NCBI RefSeq assembly: GCF_001690985.1
Contig: NZ_MAJS01000012.1
Coordinates: forward strand, 29,746 to 93,745
From: Aliivibrio sp. 1S175
Lineage (GTDB): Bacteria; Pseudomonadota; Gammaproteobacteria; Enterobacterales; Vibrionaceae
Reading direction: 5' to 3'
DNA: 64,000 bases
In this document: positions 54,147-63,376 of the stretch, in pieces
How the letters are laid out: each line of letters opens with the position of its first letter
Position numbering within the stretch: the stretch's first letter is position 1
Notes under the pieces: generated by a model
Database searches by the model: none
What the model saw: the letters and a program-made list of their open reading frames with translations, nothing else
Told to the model about the DNA's origin: nothing
Translations under genes and position numbers: made by a program

Positions 54147-56423
54147 TTATAGAGTTTCAGTGAAAGTACGTGCGATAACGTCTTTTTGTTGTTCAGTAGT
54201 TAGAGAGTTAAAACGCACAGCATAACCAGAAACACGGATAGTTAGTTGTGGGTAGTTCTCTGGGTGCTTAACTGCGTCTTCTAGAGTTTCACGGTTAAGA
54301 ACGTTTACGTTAAGGTGTTGACCACCCTCTACGTTAGCTTCGTGGTGGAAGTAACCATCCATTAGGCCAGCAAGGTTAGAACGACGGTTGTCATCATCTT
54401 TACCTAGTGCGTTAGGAACGATAGAGAATGTGTAAGAGATACCATCTTGTGCATCAGCAAACGGTAGTTTACCTACTGATGTTAGTGATGCTACAGCACC
54501 TTTCTCATCACGGCCGTGCATTGGGTTAGCACCAGGAGCAAAAGGAGCACCTGCTTGACGACCATCTGGTGTGTTACCAGTTTTCTTACCGTATACAACG
54601 TTAGATGTAATAGTAAGGATAGATTGAGTAGGGATAGCATTACGGTACATAGTAAGCTTACGGATTTTACCCATGAACGTAGAAACTAGTTCACATGCGA
54701 TATCATCAACGCGAGCGTCGTTGTTACCAAATTTAGGGTAATCACCTTCGATATCGAAATCGATAGCGATGCCGTTTTCGTCACGAATTGGTTTAACTGT
54801 CGCGTATTTGATTGCAGATAGTGAATCGGCTGCAACAGATAGACCAGCAATACCACACGCCATTGTACGACGAACGTCACGGTCATGAAGAGCCATTAGA
54901 GACGCTTCGTAGCTGTATTTGTCGTGCATGTAGTGGATAGAGTTCAATGCTGTAACGTATTGAGTTGCTAACCAATCCATGAAGTGATCTAGACGATCCA
55001 TTACTTTAGCGTAATCAAGAACTTCATCTGTCATTGGTGCTTCTTTAGGACCAATTTGGATTTTCAGTTTCTCATCAACGCCGCCGTTGATAGAGTAAAG
55101 CATTGTTTTCGCAAGGTTAGCACGAGCACCGAAGAACTGCATTTGCTTACCAACGATCATTGGAGATACACAACAAGCGATTGCGTAGTCATCTGATGAT
55201 AAATCAGGACGCATTAGGTCATCATTTTCGTACTGGATAGAAGACGTATCGATAGATACCTTCGCACAGAAACGTTTGAAGCCTACAGGCAGTTGCTCAG
55301 ACCAAAGAACCGTGATGTTTGGCTCAGGAGAAGGACCCATAGTGTATAGGCTGTTTAGGAAACGGAAGTTAGTACGTGTAACTAGTGTACGACCGTCAAG
55401 ACCCATACCACCCATAGATTCTGTAGCCCAGATTGGGTCACCAGAGAACAATTCATCGTATTCAGGAGTACGTAGGAAACGAACCATACGTAGCTTCATT
55501 ACGAAGTGATCGATCATTTCTTGAGCTAGTTCTTCAGTTAGAAGACCTGCGTCGATATCACGTTGGATGTAGATGTCTAGGAAAGTCGAAGTACGACCTA
55601 GAGACATTGCTGCACCATTTTGAGATTTAACAGCAGCTAGGTAGCCGAAGTAAGTCCACTGAATTGCTTCTTGAGCTGTTTGAGCTGGCTCAGAGATATC
55701 ACAGCCGTATTTAGCTGCCATAACTTTGATTTGACCTAGAGCACGGTGTTGCTCAGCAATTTCTTCACGAAGTTGCATTGTTGCTGTTAGATCTTCGCCT
55801 TTTTCAAAACGTTCTTGTAAAGAAGCGAATTGAGCTAGTTTGTCTTTGATTAGGAAATCAATACCGTAAAGTGCAACACGACGGTAATCACCAATGATAC
55901 GACCACGGCCGTATGCATCAGGAAGACCAGTTAGAACACCTGATTTACGACAGTTTAGAATGTCTTTAGTGTAGATATCGAAAACACCAGCATTGTGTGT
56001 TTTACGGTATTCAGAGTAGATTTTTGAAACCATAGGATCAAGTTCGCGATCGTATGCTTTACAAGAACCTTCAACCATGCGAACACCACCATTAGGGATG
56101 ATTGCACGTTTTAGAGGAGCTTCAGTTTGAAGACCAACAATTGTTTCTAGGTCTTTTTCAATGTAGCCAGCATCATGAGAAGTGATAGTAGAGATAACAG
56201 AAGTATCAAAATCAACAGGCGCATGAGTTGCGTTTTCCTGCTTAATGCCTACCATTACTTTAGCCCAAAGCTTGTTAGTTGCTTCAGTGCCTTCAGAAAC
56301 TAGGAATTCTTCATCACCTTCATAAGGTGTATAGTTCTTTTGGATGAAATCGCGAACGTTAACTTCGTTTTGCCACTCACCGTCTGCAAAACCTGTCCAA
56401 GCTTTAGCAAATTGCTCTGCCAT
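54147..56423 (-). CDS. pflB: Pyruvate formate-lyase (formate acetyltransferase)
   Basis: Glycyl-radical enzyme (758 aa) that splits pyruvate with CoA into acetyl-CoA and formate during anaerobic growth. The active-site cysteine pair is in AIACCVSPM, and the radical Gly733 lies in RVSGYAVRF near the C-terminus. Length and sequence are close to E. coli PflB (760 aa). It is downstream of focA but separated by 373 bp containing a terminator-like hairpin and three 20-bp repeats, so it probably has its own promoter. Codon use looks optimised, as expected for an abundant protein. Confidence 0.97.
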   Translation of the reverse strand: MAEQFAKAWTGFADGEWQNEVNVRDFIQKNYTPYEGDEEFLVSEGTEATNKLWAKVMVGIKQENATHAPVDFDTSVISTITSHDAGYIEKDLETIVGLQTEAPLKRAIIPNGGVRMVEGSCKAYDRELDPMVSKIYSEYRKTHNAGVFDIYTKDILNCRKSGVLTGLPDAYGRGRIIGDYRRVALYGIDFLIKDKLAQFASLQERFEKGEDLTATMQLREEIAEQHRALGQIKVMAAKYGCDISEPAQTAQEAIQWTYFGYLAAVKSQNGAAMSLGRTSTFLDIYIQRDIDAGLLTEELAQEMIDHFVMKLRMVRFLRTPEYDELFSGDPIWATESMGGMGLDGRTLVTRTNFRFLNSLYTMGPSPEPNITVLWSEQLPVGFKRFCAKVSIDTSSIQYENDDLMRPDLSSDDYAIACCVSPMIVGKQMQFFGARANLAKTMLYSINGGVDEKLKIQIGPKEAPMTDEVLDYAKVMDRLDHFMDWLATQYVTALNSIHYMHDKYSYEASLMALHDRDVRRTMACGIAGLSVAADSLSAIKYATVKPIRDENGIAIDFDIEGDYPKFGNNDARVDDIACELVSTFMGKIRKLTMYRNAIPTQSILTITSNVVYGKKTGNTPDGRQAGAPFAPGANPMHGRDEKGAVASLTSVGKLPFADAQDGISYTFSIVPNALGKDDDNRRSNLAGLMDGYFHHEANVEGGQHLNVNVLNRETLEDAVKHPENYPQLTIRVSGYAVRFNSLTTEQQKDVIARTFTETL

Positions 56424-56596
56424 GATATACCTACCTTTCTTAGTAGAAAAAATACGTACTATTTAAGTGGTTTATGAATAGACCACAACCCGTATGGGCA
56501 AATAGTACACTCTATACTTAATTACAATATGGATGGTTATAAATCTAATTTATAAGCATTCATATTGCGACTAATCGTTCTATTTTTCAATCATAG

Positions 56597-56657
56597 CTTA
56601 AACTTTTTTTGTAAACCTTAAACTAAATCAATAAACATTAAACTTTTTTAATAAAAC
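56597..56657 (-). repeat. Three tandem 20-bp repeats upstream of pflB
   Basis: Units begin at 56597, 56617 and 56637. Each starts (C/A)TTAAACT and ends (G/A)TAAAC, with the last unit one base longer. On the minus strand this gives GTTTAA direct repeats at a 20-bp period, resembling ArcA-type recognition repeats (GTTAA direct repeats). The regularity suggests an array of protein-binding sites on one face of the DNA. Confidence 0.75.
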
Positions 56658-56681
56658 TGGAGTAGCGGTTGACGCTACTCC
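56645..56681 (-). terminator. Hairpin/attenuator after focA
   Basis: GGAGTAGCG (56659-56667) and CGCTACTCC (56673-56681) form a perfect 9-bp stem with a 5-base loop. On the minus strand it is followed after two bases by a TTTTATT tract. It probably terminates much of the focA transcript. Confidence 0.7.
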
Positions 56682-56796
56682 CGAAGTATTATAGTAACAC
56701 TGACTTAACGCTGGGATGAAACTCTAAATTTAATAGCATACATTATAGTAAAATAGAGCATTAATGTGACGTATCACCAGCTTCAATCATTCAAAA

Positions 56797-57657
56797 TTAG
56801 TGACGAGCATCTGGTTTTAAATAAATATTCCAGTAAGTCATGCCGACTAAAACAGCGCCACCAATAATGTTACCGATAGTCACTGGAATCAAATTATTCG
56901 CAACAAAGTTACCAATGGTCAAGTCTGCAAATACAGATGGGTCAACATTGATTGCTGTCCAAAATTCAGGGCTAGCAAAAGCATGAATGGCGATACCTAA
57001 TGGGACCATAAACATATTTGCAATACTGTGCTCAAAACCAGCAGCGACGAACATCGCAACAGGAAGTAGCATCACTAGAACTTTATCTGAATTGCTACGG
57101 CAAGAGAATGTCATCCAAGTAGCTAAACAAACCATTAGATTACATAAAGTGCCCAAAATTACCGCTTGACCAAAAGTGTGGTGCAGCTTGTGTTGCGCTA
57201 CTTTCATTGCGGTAAGGCCCCACTGGCCATTATCAAGTAAATGCATTTTAGCAAACCAAATCATAGCAACAAAAAACATTGCGCCAATAAAGTTACCAAA
57301 ATAAACAACGCACCAGTTTTTTAATAATTGGCTAGTCGTAATTTTATTGCTTGCTCTTGCAACGGTAGTTAATACTGATGAAGTAAATAGTTCACCACCA
57401 CAGATTACAACAAGAATAAGACCTAAGCTAAAAGCCAAGCCCCCAACAAATTTAACCATTCCCCAAGGAGCATCACCAGCACCTGTTGTTACGGTAATGT
57501 AAAAAACAAAAGCGATAGAGATAAAAACACCTGCAGTAATAGCAAGGTAGAAAGACTGGAATGGCGCTTTAGTTGCTTTATAAGTACCCACGTCTTCGGC
57601 TTTTTTTGCCATGTCCGGTGGAATAATAGCATCGAATTGGTTGTATTCTTTTTTCAC
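56797..57657 (-). CDS. focA: Formate channel FocA
   Basis: Pentameric formate/nitrite-family channel (286 aa) that exports or imports formate made by PflB. It has six membrane helices and FNT-family stretches: KAPFQSFYLAITAGVFISIAF (near 33-53), GGELFTSSVLTTVARAS, and GFEHSIANMFMVPLG with the conserved gating His. The start is a GTG at 57657, 9 nt after AAGGA. It lies upstream of pflB, the usual pairing. Confidence 0.95.
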   Translation of the reverse strand: MKKEYNQFDAIIPPDMAKKAEDVGTYKATKAPFQSFYLAITAGVFISIAFVFYITVTTGAGDAPWGMVKFVGGLAFSLGLILVVICGGELFTSSVLTTVARASNKITTSQLLKNWCVVYFGNFIGAMFFVAMIWFAKMHLLDNGQWGLTAMKVAQHKLHHTFGQAVILGTLCNLMVCLATWMTFSCRSNSDKVLVMLLPVAMFVAAGFEHSIANMFMVPLGIAIHAFASPEFWTAINVDPSVFADLTIGNFVANNLIPVTIGNIIGGAVLVGMTYWNIYLKPDARH

Positions 57658-58181
57658 GAGCTGATGTCCTTTGTAATGATAGGAAATGTAAAACTGTTTA
57701 GTTTTAAGTTCTGTTTATCATTATACGAATATGATTAATTTGTGATATTAATGTCTATAAAAAGTCGTTAATCATCTAACGAAACTGACTTAGCAGTCCT
57801 ATTTTATATACCGTTACGGATTTTGATATATTTATATCGAAATTGCAAAGTAGGTAATGGTTTACCTTGTTTTTAACTAACACTTTAAGCTTATCAGATA
57901 TGTTTCAAAGGTGATTGATCTCGATCATTTTATGTTATTTAGTGAAATAAAATGACAGTTTCCTGTGTTTTTTTCTGTGATTAGATAAAAAGCTGTAATT
58001 TAATTTCATTAAAATCAAATTATAGTAATGGATTTGAAGATTCTAATTTTTATAATTAAGTGTTTCACATGTCATATTTAGTTGATGATTTGTTGCTACT
58101 TTGGTTGCTCGGTGTTATGTTTTGTTTGTATTTAAGTTTTCAATATTATAACAATACTTACTAAATTAGGAGTTATGGCGC
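57658..58181. other. Divergent control region, focA / amino-acid ABC transporter
   Basis: A gene-free region of 524 bp, very AT-rich. The clearest site is an FNR-like palindrome at 57915-57928. The promoters of focA (leftward) and the transporter operon (rightward) must both lie here. Confidence 0.5.
57915..57928. promoter_or_regulatory. FNR-type binding site
   Basis: TTGAT-CTCG-ATCAT differs from the FNR consensus TTGAT-N4-ATCAA at one base. It is about 258 bp upstream of the focA start, consistent with anaerobic activation of focA-pfl. The distance implies a long leader or a distal site. Confidence 0.7.
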
Positions 58182-58952
58182 ATGAAGGATGTAGTCGCGC
58201 TAGAGGTGAAAGACTTACATAAAAACTTTGGACAAAATGAAGTATTAAAAGGCATTTCTTTAGAAGCAAATAAAGGTGACGTGATTTCTATTATTGGATC
58301 ATCTGGTTCGGGTAAAAGTACCTTCCTTCGTTGTATTAATTTACTCGAAACACCAACTAAAGGTGAGATTTGGGTAAATGGCGAACTCATTGATATGAAG
58401 AATAGTCGTTCAGGTGAGTCCGTTCCTGCTAATGAAAAACAAGTTCAACGAATCCGCTCTCGTCTTGCGATGGTATTTCAAGGTTTTAATTTATGGTCTC
58501 ATATGACTGTATTACAAAATGTAATTGAAGCACCAGTGCACGTTTTAGGTGTGCCTAAAGCAGAAGCGATTGAAAAAGCAGAACAAATATTAAAACAAGT
58601 CGGGTTATATGAACGCAGAGATTATTACCCTGGGCACCTATCTGGTGGTCAACAGCAACGAGCAGCAATCGCAAGAGCATTAGCGGTTGATCCAGAAGTT
58701 ATGCTATTTGATGAACCAACCTCGGCACTAGACCCTGAGTTGGTCGGAGAGGTTCTTGGTGTAATGAGAGATCTTGCTGAAGATGGTCGTACCATGTTGG
58801 TGGTTACTCATGAAATGGCATTTGCACGTGATGTATCCAATCATGTTATGTTTTTACATCAAGGATTAGTGGAAGAGCAGGGTGATCCAGCAACGTTATT
58901 TACCAATCCAGAATCTGAACGGTTACAACAATTTATTTCATCGATTTATTAA
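58182..58952 (+). CDS. Basic amino-acid ABC transporter ATPase (HisP/AotP type)
   Basis: ATP-binding subunit of 256 aa. Walker A is GSSGSGKST (39-47), then the Q-loop FQGFNLWSHMTVLQN, the signature [15 protein letters not shown], Walker [13 protein letters not shown] and switch VTHEMAFA. The insertion typical of HisP (LETPTKGEIWVNGE region) and overall match place it with histidine/arginine/ornithine transporters. It opens a four-gene operon with binding protein and two permeases. The ATG at 58182 is 9 nt after GGAG; a nearer ATG at 58175 is out of frame. Confidence 0.93.
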   Translation: MKDVVALEVKDLHKNFGQNEVLKGISLEANKGDVISIIGSSGSGKSTFLRCINLLETPTKGEIWVNGELIDMKNSRSGESVPANEKQVQRIRSRLAMVFQGFNLWSHMTVLQNVIEAPVHVLGVPKAEAIEKAEQILKQVGLYERRDYYPGHLSGGQQQRAAIARALAVDPEVMLFDEPTSALDPELVGEVLGVMRDLAEDGRTMLVVTHEMAFARDVSNHVMFLHQGLVEEQGDPATLFTNPESERLQQFISSIY

Positions 58953-59044
58953 ATTGGTGAGATGAGTACTATCGCAACATGACACAGTTAAAAATATTAA
59001 TAAGTATAGATAATAATAATTAAGTTAGTTACAGGAGCAAGGAA

Positions 59045-59821
59045 ATGAAAAAGTGGTTATTAGCAGCAGTTATTGCATCTACAGCCGTCACTGGCGCAGC
59101 TCAAGCAAAAGAATGGAAGCAAATTCGATTTGGTATTGAGGGTGCTTACCCTCCTTTTAGTTGGACAGAGCCATCTGGTGAATTAAAAGGCTTTGATGTT
59201 GATATCGCTAACGCATTATGTAAAGAAATGGAAGCTCGTTGTAAGATCGTTGCTCAAGATTGGGATGGCATTATTCCATCACTATTAGCGCGTAAATACG
59301 ATGCTATTATAGCGGCAATGTCTATTACTGAAGAGCGTAAAAAGAAAATTGATTTTACTGAAAAATACGCACTTATCCCAAATAAATTTGTAGCTAAAAA
59401 AGGGACAGATTTAGTAATGACAAAAGAGGGCCTTAAGGGAGTAACGGTGGGTGTTCAACGTGCTACAACGCATGATAGATACTTAACAGATAACTTTGGT
59501 AAGGGCGTTGATCTTAAACGTTATGGCTCATTTGATGAAGCATACTTAGATCTTAAAGCAGGTCGCATTGATACTGTTCTTGGTGATGCGTCAGCACTTG
59601 AAGAAGGCTTATTAAACAAGCCAGGCGGTAAAGAGTATGAGTTTGTTGGTCCTTCATTAACCGATCCAAAATGGTTTGGTGATGGCTTTGGTATCGCAAC
59701 TCGTAAGCAAGATAAAGACTTAACGAACCAATTAAACGCAGCAATTGATTCATTACGTGAAAAAGGCATTTATCAAGAAATTGCCGCGAAATACTTTAAC
59801 TACGATGTATATGGTGAATAA
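59045..59821 (+). CDS. Periplasmic basic amino-acid-binding protein (ArgT/AotJ type)
   Basis: Solute-binding protein of family 3 (258 aa). The signal peptide ends near GAAQA. The mature part opens IRFGIEGAYPPFSWTEPSGE and continues GFDVDIANALCKEME, the family signature, then MSITEERKKKIDFTEKY. Specificity for arginine, ornithine, lysine or histidine is inferred from similarity to ArgT/AotJ and the HisP-like ATPase. It is followed by a stable hairpin before the permease genes. Confidence 0.92.
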   Translation: MKKWLLAAVIASTAVTGAAQAKEWKQIRFGIEGAYPPFSWTEPSGELKGFDVDIANALCKEMEARCKIVAQDWDGIIPSLLARKYDAIIAAMSITEERKKKIDFTEKYALIPNKFVAKKGTDLVMTKEGLKGVTVGVQRATTHDRYLTDNFGKGVDLKRYGSFDEAYLDLKAGRIDTVLGDASALEEGLLNKPGGKEYEFVGPSLTDPKWFGDGFGIATRKQDKDLTNQLNAAIDSLREKGIYQEIAAKYFNYDVYGE

Positions 59822-59842
59822 ATAAACACCGTTAGTTTACGT

Positions 59843-59875
59843 AAAAGAGGCAATAGAGCTGATATTGTCTCTTTT
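59843..59875 (+). terminator. Hairpin between binding-protein and permease genes
   Basis: AAAAGAGGCAATA (59843-59855) and TATTGTCTCTTTT (59863-59875) form a 13-bp stem with one G-T pair and a 7-base loop. The Ts are mostly within the stem, so it probably acts as a partial terminator or 3' stabiliser that raises binding-protein output. Confidence 0.72.
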
Positions 59876-59962
59876 AATACCGATTTAAACCATGTCATGA
59901 ATTAGCAATTTATTGCGGGTTGGTATTATTTTCTAATATGAAAGCAAGAGCTTGGAAGCAGT

Positions 59963-60703
59963 ATGTTAGATTTACAAGGATACGAGTCCTCTATTTTAGA
60001 GGGCGCATTGGTTACATTACAAGTTGCGTTGTTATCTCTCGTTTTAGCAGTGTGTTTAGGATTGCTAGGTGCATTAGCTAAACTGGCACCTTATCGCTGG
60101 GCTCGATCTATTGCGACACTTTATACTACTGTCGTTCGTGGGATCCCAGATCTTGTCTTAATGATGTTGTTATTTTTTGGCGGTCAGATGCTGCTGAATA
60201 ATGGTTTATATGCCACAAATGAATGGATAAATGAATGGATGACGAATTCAAATCCAGATCATGAGTGGATTTCTTACCTTCCTGATTATGTTGAAATCAG
60301 TCCTTTTATTGCTGGCGTGCTTACTATTGGTTTCATTTTTGGTGCCTATATGGCAGAAACATTTCGTGGTGCGATAATGGCAGTAGATCGTGGTGAAATG
60401 GAAGCCGCAAAAGCGTATGGAATGAGTGGTCCAATGGCATTTCGTCGTATTTTATTTCCACAGATGATTAGGCATGCGTTACCGGGTTTTGGTAATAACT
60501 GGTTAGTGTTATTAAAAACAACCGCATTAGTTTCAATTATTGGGTTAGAAGATATGGTTCGTGTTAGCTCAATGGCAGCAGGTACAACGAAAATGCCGTT
60601 TACTTTTTATATGACCGTTGCTTGTATCTTCTTATTATTCACCGCAATATCTACTGGTGCGCTAAAGCTAGTTGAGCGTAAATTTAGTATTCATATGAGG
60701 TAA
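59963..60703 (+). CDS. Basic amino-acid ABC transporter permease (HisQ/AotQ type)
   Basis: Inner-membrane permease of 246 aa with about five helices. Family features include VVRGIPDLVLMMLLFFGGQ, FGAYMAETFRGAIMAVDRGE and the ATPase-contact loop EAAKAYGMSGPMAFRRILFP. It starts 141 nt after the binding-protein gene and ends 2 nt before the next permease. Confidence 0.93.
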   Translation: MLDLQGYESSILEGALVTLQVALLSLVLAVCLGLLGALAKLAPYRWARSIATLYTTVVRGIPDLVLMMLLFFGGQMLLNNGLYATNEWINEWMTNSNPDHEWISYLPDYVEISPFIAGVLTIGFIFGAYMAETFRGAIMAVDRGEMEAAKAYGMSGPMAFRRILFPQMIRHALPGFGNNWLVLLKTTALVSIIGLEDMVRVSSMAAGTTKMPFTFYMTVACIFLLFTAISTGALKLVERKFSIHMR

Positions 60704-60705
60704 GC

Positions 60706-61383
60706 ATGGATTTTTCAATTATTATTGAGAGCCTACCTGTTTATTTAGAGGGGCTTTGGACTACAGTTTGGTTGGTCGCGCTTTCTTTGGTTATTGGGTT
60801 GTGTATTGCAGTACCTTCTGCGATAGCAAGGAACAGCACTAATCCATTAATTTGGGTTCCAGCTTGGGCTTATATTTATTTCTTTCGAGGAACACCTTTA
60901 CTAATCCAGTTGTACCTTATCTACTACGGGATGGATCAATTTTATCCAGTGAAAGACACAGTATGGGAGCATGCCTCTTTCTGTGCTTTGGTTGCTTTTG
61001 CATTAAATACAGGAGCATACACATCTGAAATTGTTCGGGGTTCAATTAATGGGTTACCGCAAGGTGAAATTGAAGCTGCTAAGGCTTATGGTATGAGCCA
61101 ATTTCAAACTTATAAACGCATTATTTTACCAAGTGCATTGCGACGTTCCTTACCTGCATACAGTAATGAAGTGATTTTTATGCTACATGGTTCTGCAATT
61201 GCTGGGATTGTAACCTTGATGGATTTAACCGGTGCCGCTCGATTAGTTAATTCTCGCTATTACGCGCCATTTGAGTCATATATTGCAGCTGGTTTGTTCT
61301 ATATGTGTCTAACGTTTATCATTATTTTTGTGTTTAAACAGTTGGAGACACGCATGTTACGATTTATGAGACCATTAAGTTAA
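60706..61383 (+). CDS. Basic amino-acid ABC transporter permease (HisM/AotM type)
   Basis: Second permease of 225 aa, with the matching features YFFRGTPLLIQLYLIYYG, TGAYTSEIVRGSINGLPQGE and EAAKAYGMSQFQTYKRIILP. Together with the preceding gene it forms the heterodimeric membrane channel. It is the last gene of the operon before a terminator. Confidence 0.93.
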   Translation: MDFSIIIESLPVYLEGLWTTVWLVALSLVIGLCIAVPSAIARNSTNPLIWVPAWAYIYFFRGTPLLIQLYLIYYGMDQFYPVKDTVWEHASFCALVAFALNTGAYTSEIVRGSINGLPQGEIEAAKAYGMSQFQTYKRIILPSALRRSLPAYSNEVIFMLHGSAIAGIVTLMDLTGAARLVNSRYYAPFESYIAAGLFYMCLTFIIIFVFKQLETRMLRFMRPLS

Positions 61384-61403
61384 CTGTCTTTGAGTTACAC
61401 ATT

Positions 61404-61433
61404 AAAAAGAGCACTGAATGTGCTCTTTTTTTG
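61404..61433 (+). terminator. Terminator of the amino-acid ABC operon
   Basis: AAAAAGAGCA (61404-61413) and TGCTCTTTTT (61421-61430), continuing into Ts. Confidence 0.9.
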
Positions 61434-61487
61434 TTAATATCAATCTGAGTAAGTAAATGGTCAGATTATACTCTTGAGGAGATTGTT

Positions 61488-61607
61488 ATGAACGTATCAT
61501 TTTTATTGGTAAGGCTAGTAAAATTAGTCGTGATTTGTGCATTGTTTTTGAGTGCTTTTGATTTCATTGAGCATGGTGAAATACTTTGGTTCCAACGCTG
61601 GTTCTAA
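61488..61607 (+). CDS. Unrecognised 39-aa membrane protein
   Basis: A short ORF with an excellent ribosome-binding site: GAGGAG (61476-61481) lies 6 nt before the ATG. The peptide begins MNVSFLLVRLVKLVV and continues with CALFLSAFDF, forming one hydrophobic helix of about 18-20 residues with two basic residues near its N-terminal end. The polar-aromatic tail is EHGEILWFQRWF. It stands between two intrinsic terminators, so it is its own transcription unit. I do not recognise a family. Single-TM proteins of this size often modulate larger membrane complexes, but no partner can be inferred. Confidence 0.65.
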   Translation: MNVSFLLVRLVKLVVICALFLSAFDFIEHGEILWFQRWF

Positions 61608-61620
61608 TTGTAATTAGAAG

Positions 61621-61649
61621 AAAAAGAGCACTTTTATGTGCTCTTTTTT
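61621..61649. terminator. Terminator after the 39-aa ORF
   Basis: AAAAAGAGCAC (61621-61631) and GTGCTCTTTTT form an 11-bp stem with a 6-base loop, then Ts. It may also serve the convergent grxB gene. Confidence 0.88.
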
Positions 61650-61676
61650 ACTTTCTAACCACGAATTAAATTAGTG

Positions 61677-62327
61677 CTATACAGCGACATCAAAAAATAA
61701 ATTAACACCAGTAAGTTCACTGATCTCATCTAAGTAATTCTTTAGGTGCGGAGGAAAATCCAACCCTTTCACTACGGTTAGGTTACGCAGGAATGGGAAA
61801 AAATTGATGTCATCCCAAGTGATCTTGTTGCCTTTTTCTGACGGTAAAGTAATGAAATTAACATCAACTAATAAAGGCCTTAGTTCAGTAATGTACTCAT
61901 CGCTTTGAGCAAGCGCCTCTTTAAAACTCATCTCAAGAAATGCTTCTTTTTTCTCTGTAAACCAAGTAACGGCTTCAGGACGTTCAAATTCTGGCAAATA
62001 TAATTGAGTCCAACGAGGGAAGGTCAATTTATTAAATAAAGGACGAACATTACTTAACCACTCTGAAATATCATCAGCACAAGTACCTTGCTCAATGACT
62101 GGATAATGGTCGTTTTCATCTAGATACTTAGCAATATCAAGACTTTCAGCCATGTAGTTGCCATCGTCTTTCTCTAGGATAGGTACCATATTAGCACCTA
62201 CCATTTCGATACGAGTATCGACATCATCATTTTGTATATAGATAAATTCAACAGAAAGTTTTTTTATTCCTGCGACCATTTTTGCTTTCATACAAAACGG
62301 ACAGTGATCAAAGATGAATAATTTCAT
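61677..62327 (-). CDS. grxB: Glutaredoxin 2
   Basis: GST-fold glutaredoxin (216 aa) that reduces disulfides with glutathione. The active site is Cys9-Pro-Phe-Cys12 (CPFC). Family blocks NMVPILEKDDG, MAESLDIAKYLDE and WDDINFFPFLRNLTVVKGL are present. It is monocistronic, and its stop lies about 28 bp from a shared terminator. Confidence 0.95.
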   Translation of the reverse strand: MKLFIFDHCPFCMKAKMVAGIKKLSVEFIYIQNDDVDTRIEMVGANMVPILEKDDGNYMAESLDIAKYLDENDHYPVIEQGTCADDISEWLSNVRPLFNKLTFPRWTQLYLPEFERPEAVTWFTEKKEAFLEMSFKEALAQSDEYITELRPLLVDVNFITLPSEKGNKITWDDINFFPFLRNLTVVKGLDFPPHLKNYLDEISELTGVNLFFDVAV

Positions 62328-62444
62328 TGTATTTCCTCAATAACACGCGTTTAAATAAGTTTTATTTTATATCCAGATCATTCAGTAGAGTATTTAATGA
62401 ATATCGTAGTTAACTTATTTTCATTCGCAATAATCATGTAATAA

Positions 62445-62477
62445 AAAAGCTCTCCCTTACATTAAGGTGAGAGCTTC
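62445..62477 (-). terminator. Terminator of xthA
   Basis: On the minus strand GAAGCTCTCACCTTA and TAAGGGAGAGCTT form a stem with one mismatch, followed by six Ts, close to the xthA stop. Confidence 0.85.
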
Positions 62478-62480
62478 TTA

Positions 62481-63287
62481 TTATTTAAAGGTAGACCAGA
62501 TTGGAGCGTGGTCAGAAGGCTTTTCAATGCCGCGTAGTTCGTAATCTATCCCAGCGTCAGTACATTTAGCTGCGAGTGTTGGTGTTGCCATAACAACATC
62601 AATACGAAGACCGCGATTATCAACAAAACCTTTTGAGCGGTAATCAAACCAAGAGAATTGGTCGGTTACTTCTGGATGAAGATTACGGAAAGTATCTTCA
62701 AACCCCCAATCTTTTACTGTTTGTAGCCATTCACGTTCTTCAGGTTGGAATGAACACTTACCCGTTCTTAACCAACGTTTTGCGTTCGGCTCACCAATAC
62801 CAATATCCAAATCAATAGGGCTGATATTAATGTCGCCCATTATAATGAGCTCTTCATCGCTATTGTGGTGAGTGTTTAGATGAGTCATTAAATCTTTATA
62901 GAATTGACGTTTATACGGGAATTTAGTTTCATGCTTGATGCTATCACCCTGTGGGAAATAACCATTCATAACAGTGAACTGTGAGCCATCTTCACGCTGA
63001 TGTGTTGTCATGATCATGCGTTTTTGATGTTCTTCGGTATCAGTATCAAAGCCGTACTGAACAGAAATAGGCTCTTGTTTACATAGCATAGCAACACCGT
63101 AATGCGCTTTTTGTCCATGGAAGTAAACTTTGTAACCCATCGCTTCAACGGCTTCGACAGGAAACATCTCGTTATGTACTTTGATTTCTTGAAGACCAAT
63201 AACGTCAGGGTTGTGCTTATCAATGATAGCTTGAAGCTGGTGAAGGCGAGCACGAAGGCCATTTATGTTGAAGCTGATTACTTTCAT
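62481..63287 (-). CDS. xthA: Exodeoxyribonuclease III
   Basis: Major AP endonuclease and 3'-repair exonuclease (268 aa) of base-excision repair. It begins [18 protein letters not shown] and has the metal-binding Glu in [23 protein letters not shown] and the C-terminal catalytic [15 protein letters not shown] are present. It lies 89 bp downstream of the small Cys-rich gene on the same strand. Confidence 0.96.
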   Translation of the reverse strand: MKVISFNINGLRARLHQLQAIIDKHNPDVIGLQEIKVHNEMFPVEAVEAMGYKVYFHGQKAHYGVAMLCKQEPISVQYGFDTDTEEHQKRMIMTTHQREDGSQFTVMNGYFPQGDSIKHETKFPYKRQFYKDLMTHLNTHHNSDEELIIMGDINISPIDLDIGIGEPNAKRWLRTGKCSFQPEEREWLQTVKDWGFEDTFRNLHPEVTDQFSWFDYRSKGFVDNRGLRIDVVMATPTLAAKCTDAGIDYELRGIEKPSDHAPIWSTFK

Positions 63288-63376
63288 GATGGTTAAAGTC
63301 CTTGTTTTTATTTTGAATCCTAATCTAAGAAAGGATCTTTTAATACAATGATATTACCATTAATTTGATAGATAAG

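Larger units (their letters stand above)
56424..56796. promoter_or_regulatory. focA-pflB intergenic control region
   Basis: A region of 373 bp without ORFs. It contains, in minus-strand order from focA, a terminator-like hairpin (56659-56681), three tandem 20-bp repeats (56597-56657), and the presumed pflB promoter and leader. TTAAA-CTAA-ATCAA at 56618-56631 resembles an FNR site (TTGAT-N4-ATCAA) with one good half. Confidence 0.6.

Noticed and set aside
58175..58222. Out-of-frame ATG giving a 15-codon ORF at the start of the amino-acid transporter ATPase gene
   Set aside because: It is only 2 nt from the GGAG, too close for initiation; the ATG at 58182 is better spaced and starts the conserved protein.
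61467..61472. TATACT as a -10 for the 39-aa ORF
   Set aside because: A start site from it would fall within the SD, and there is no reasonable -35 at 17 bp.
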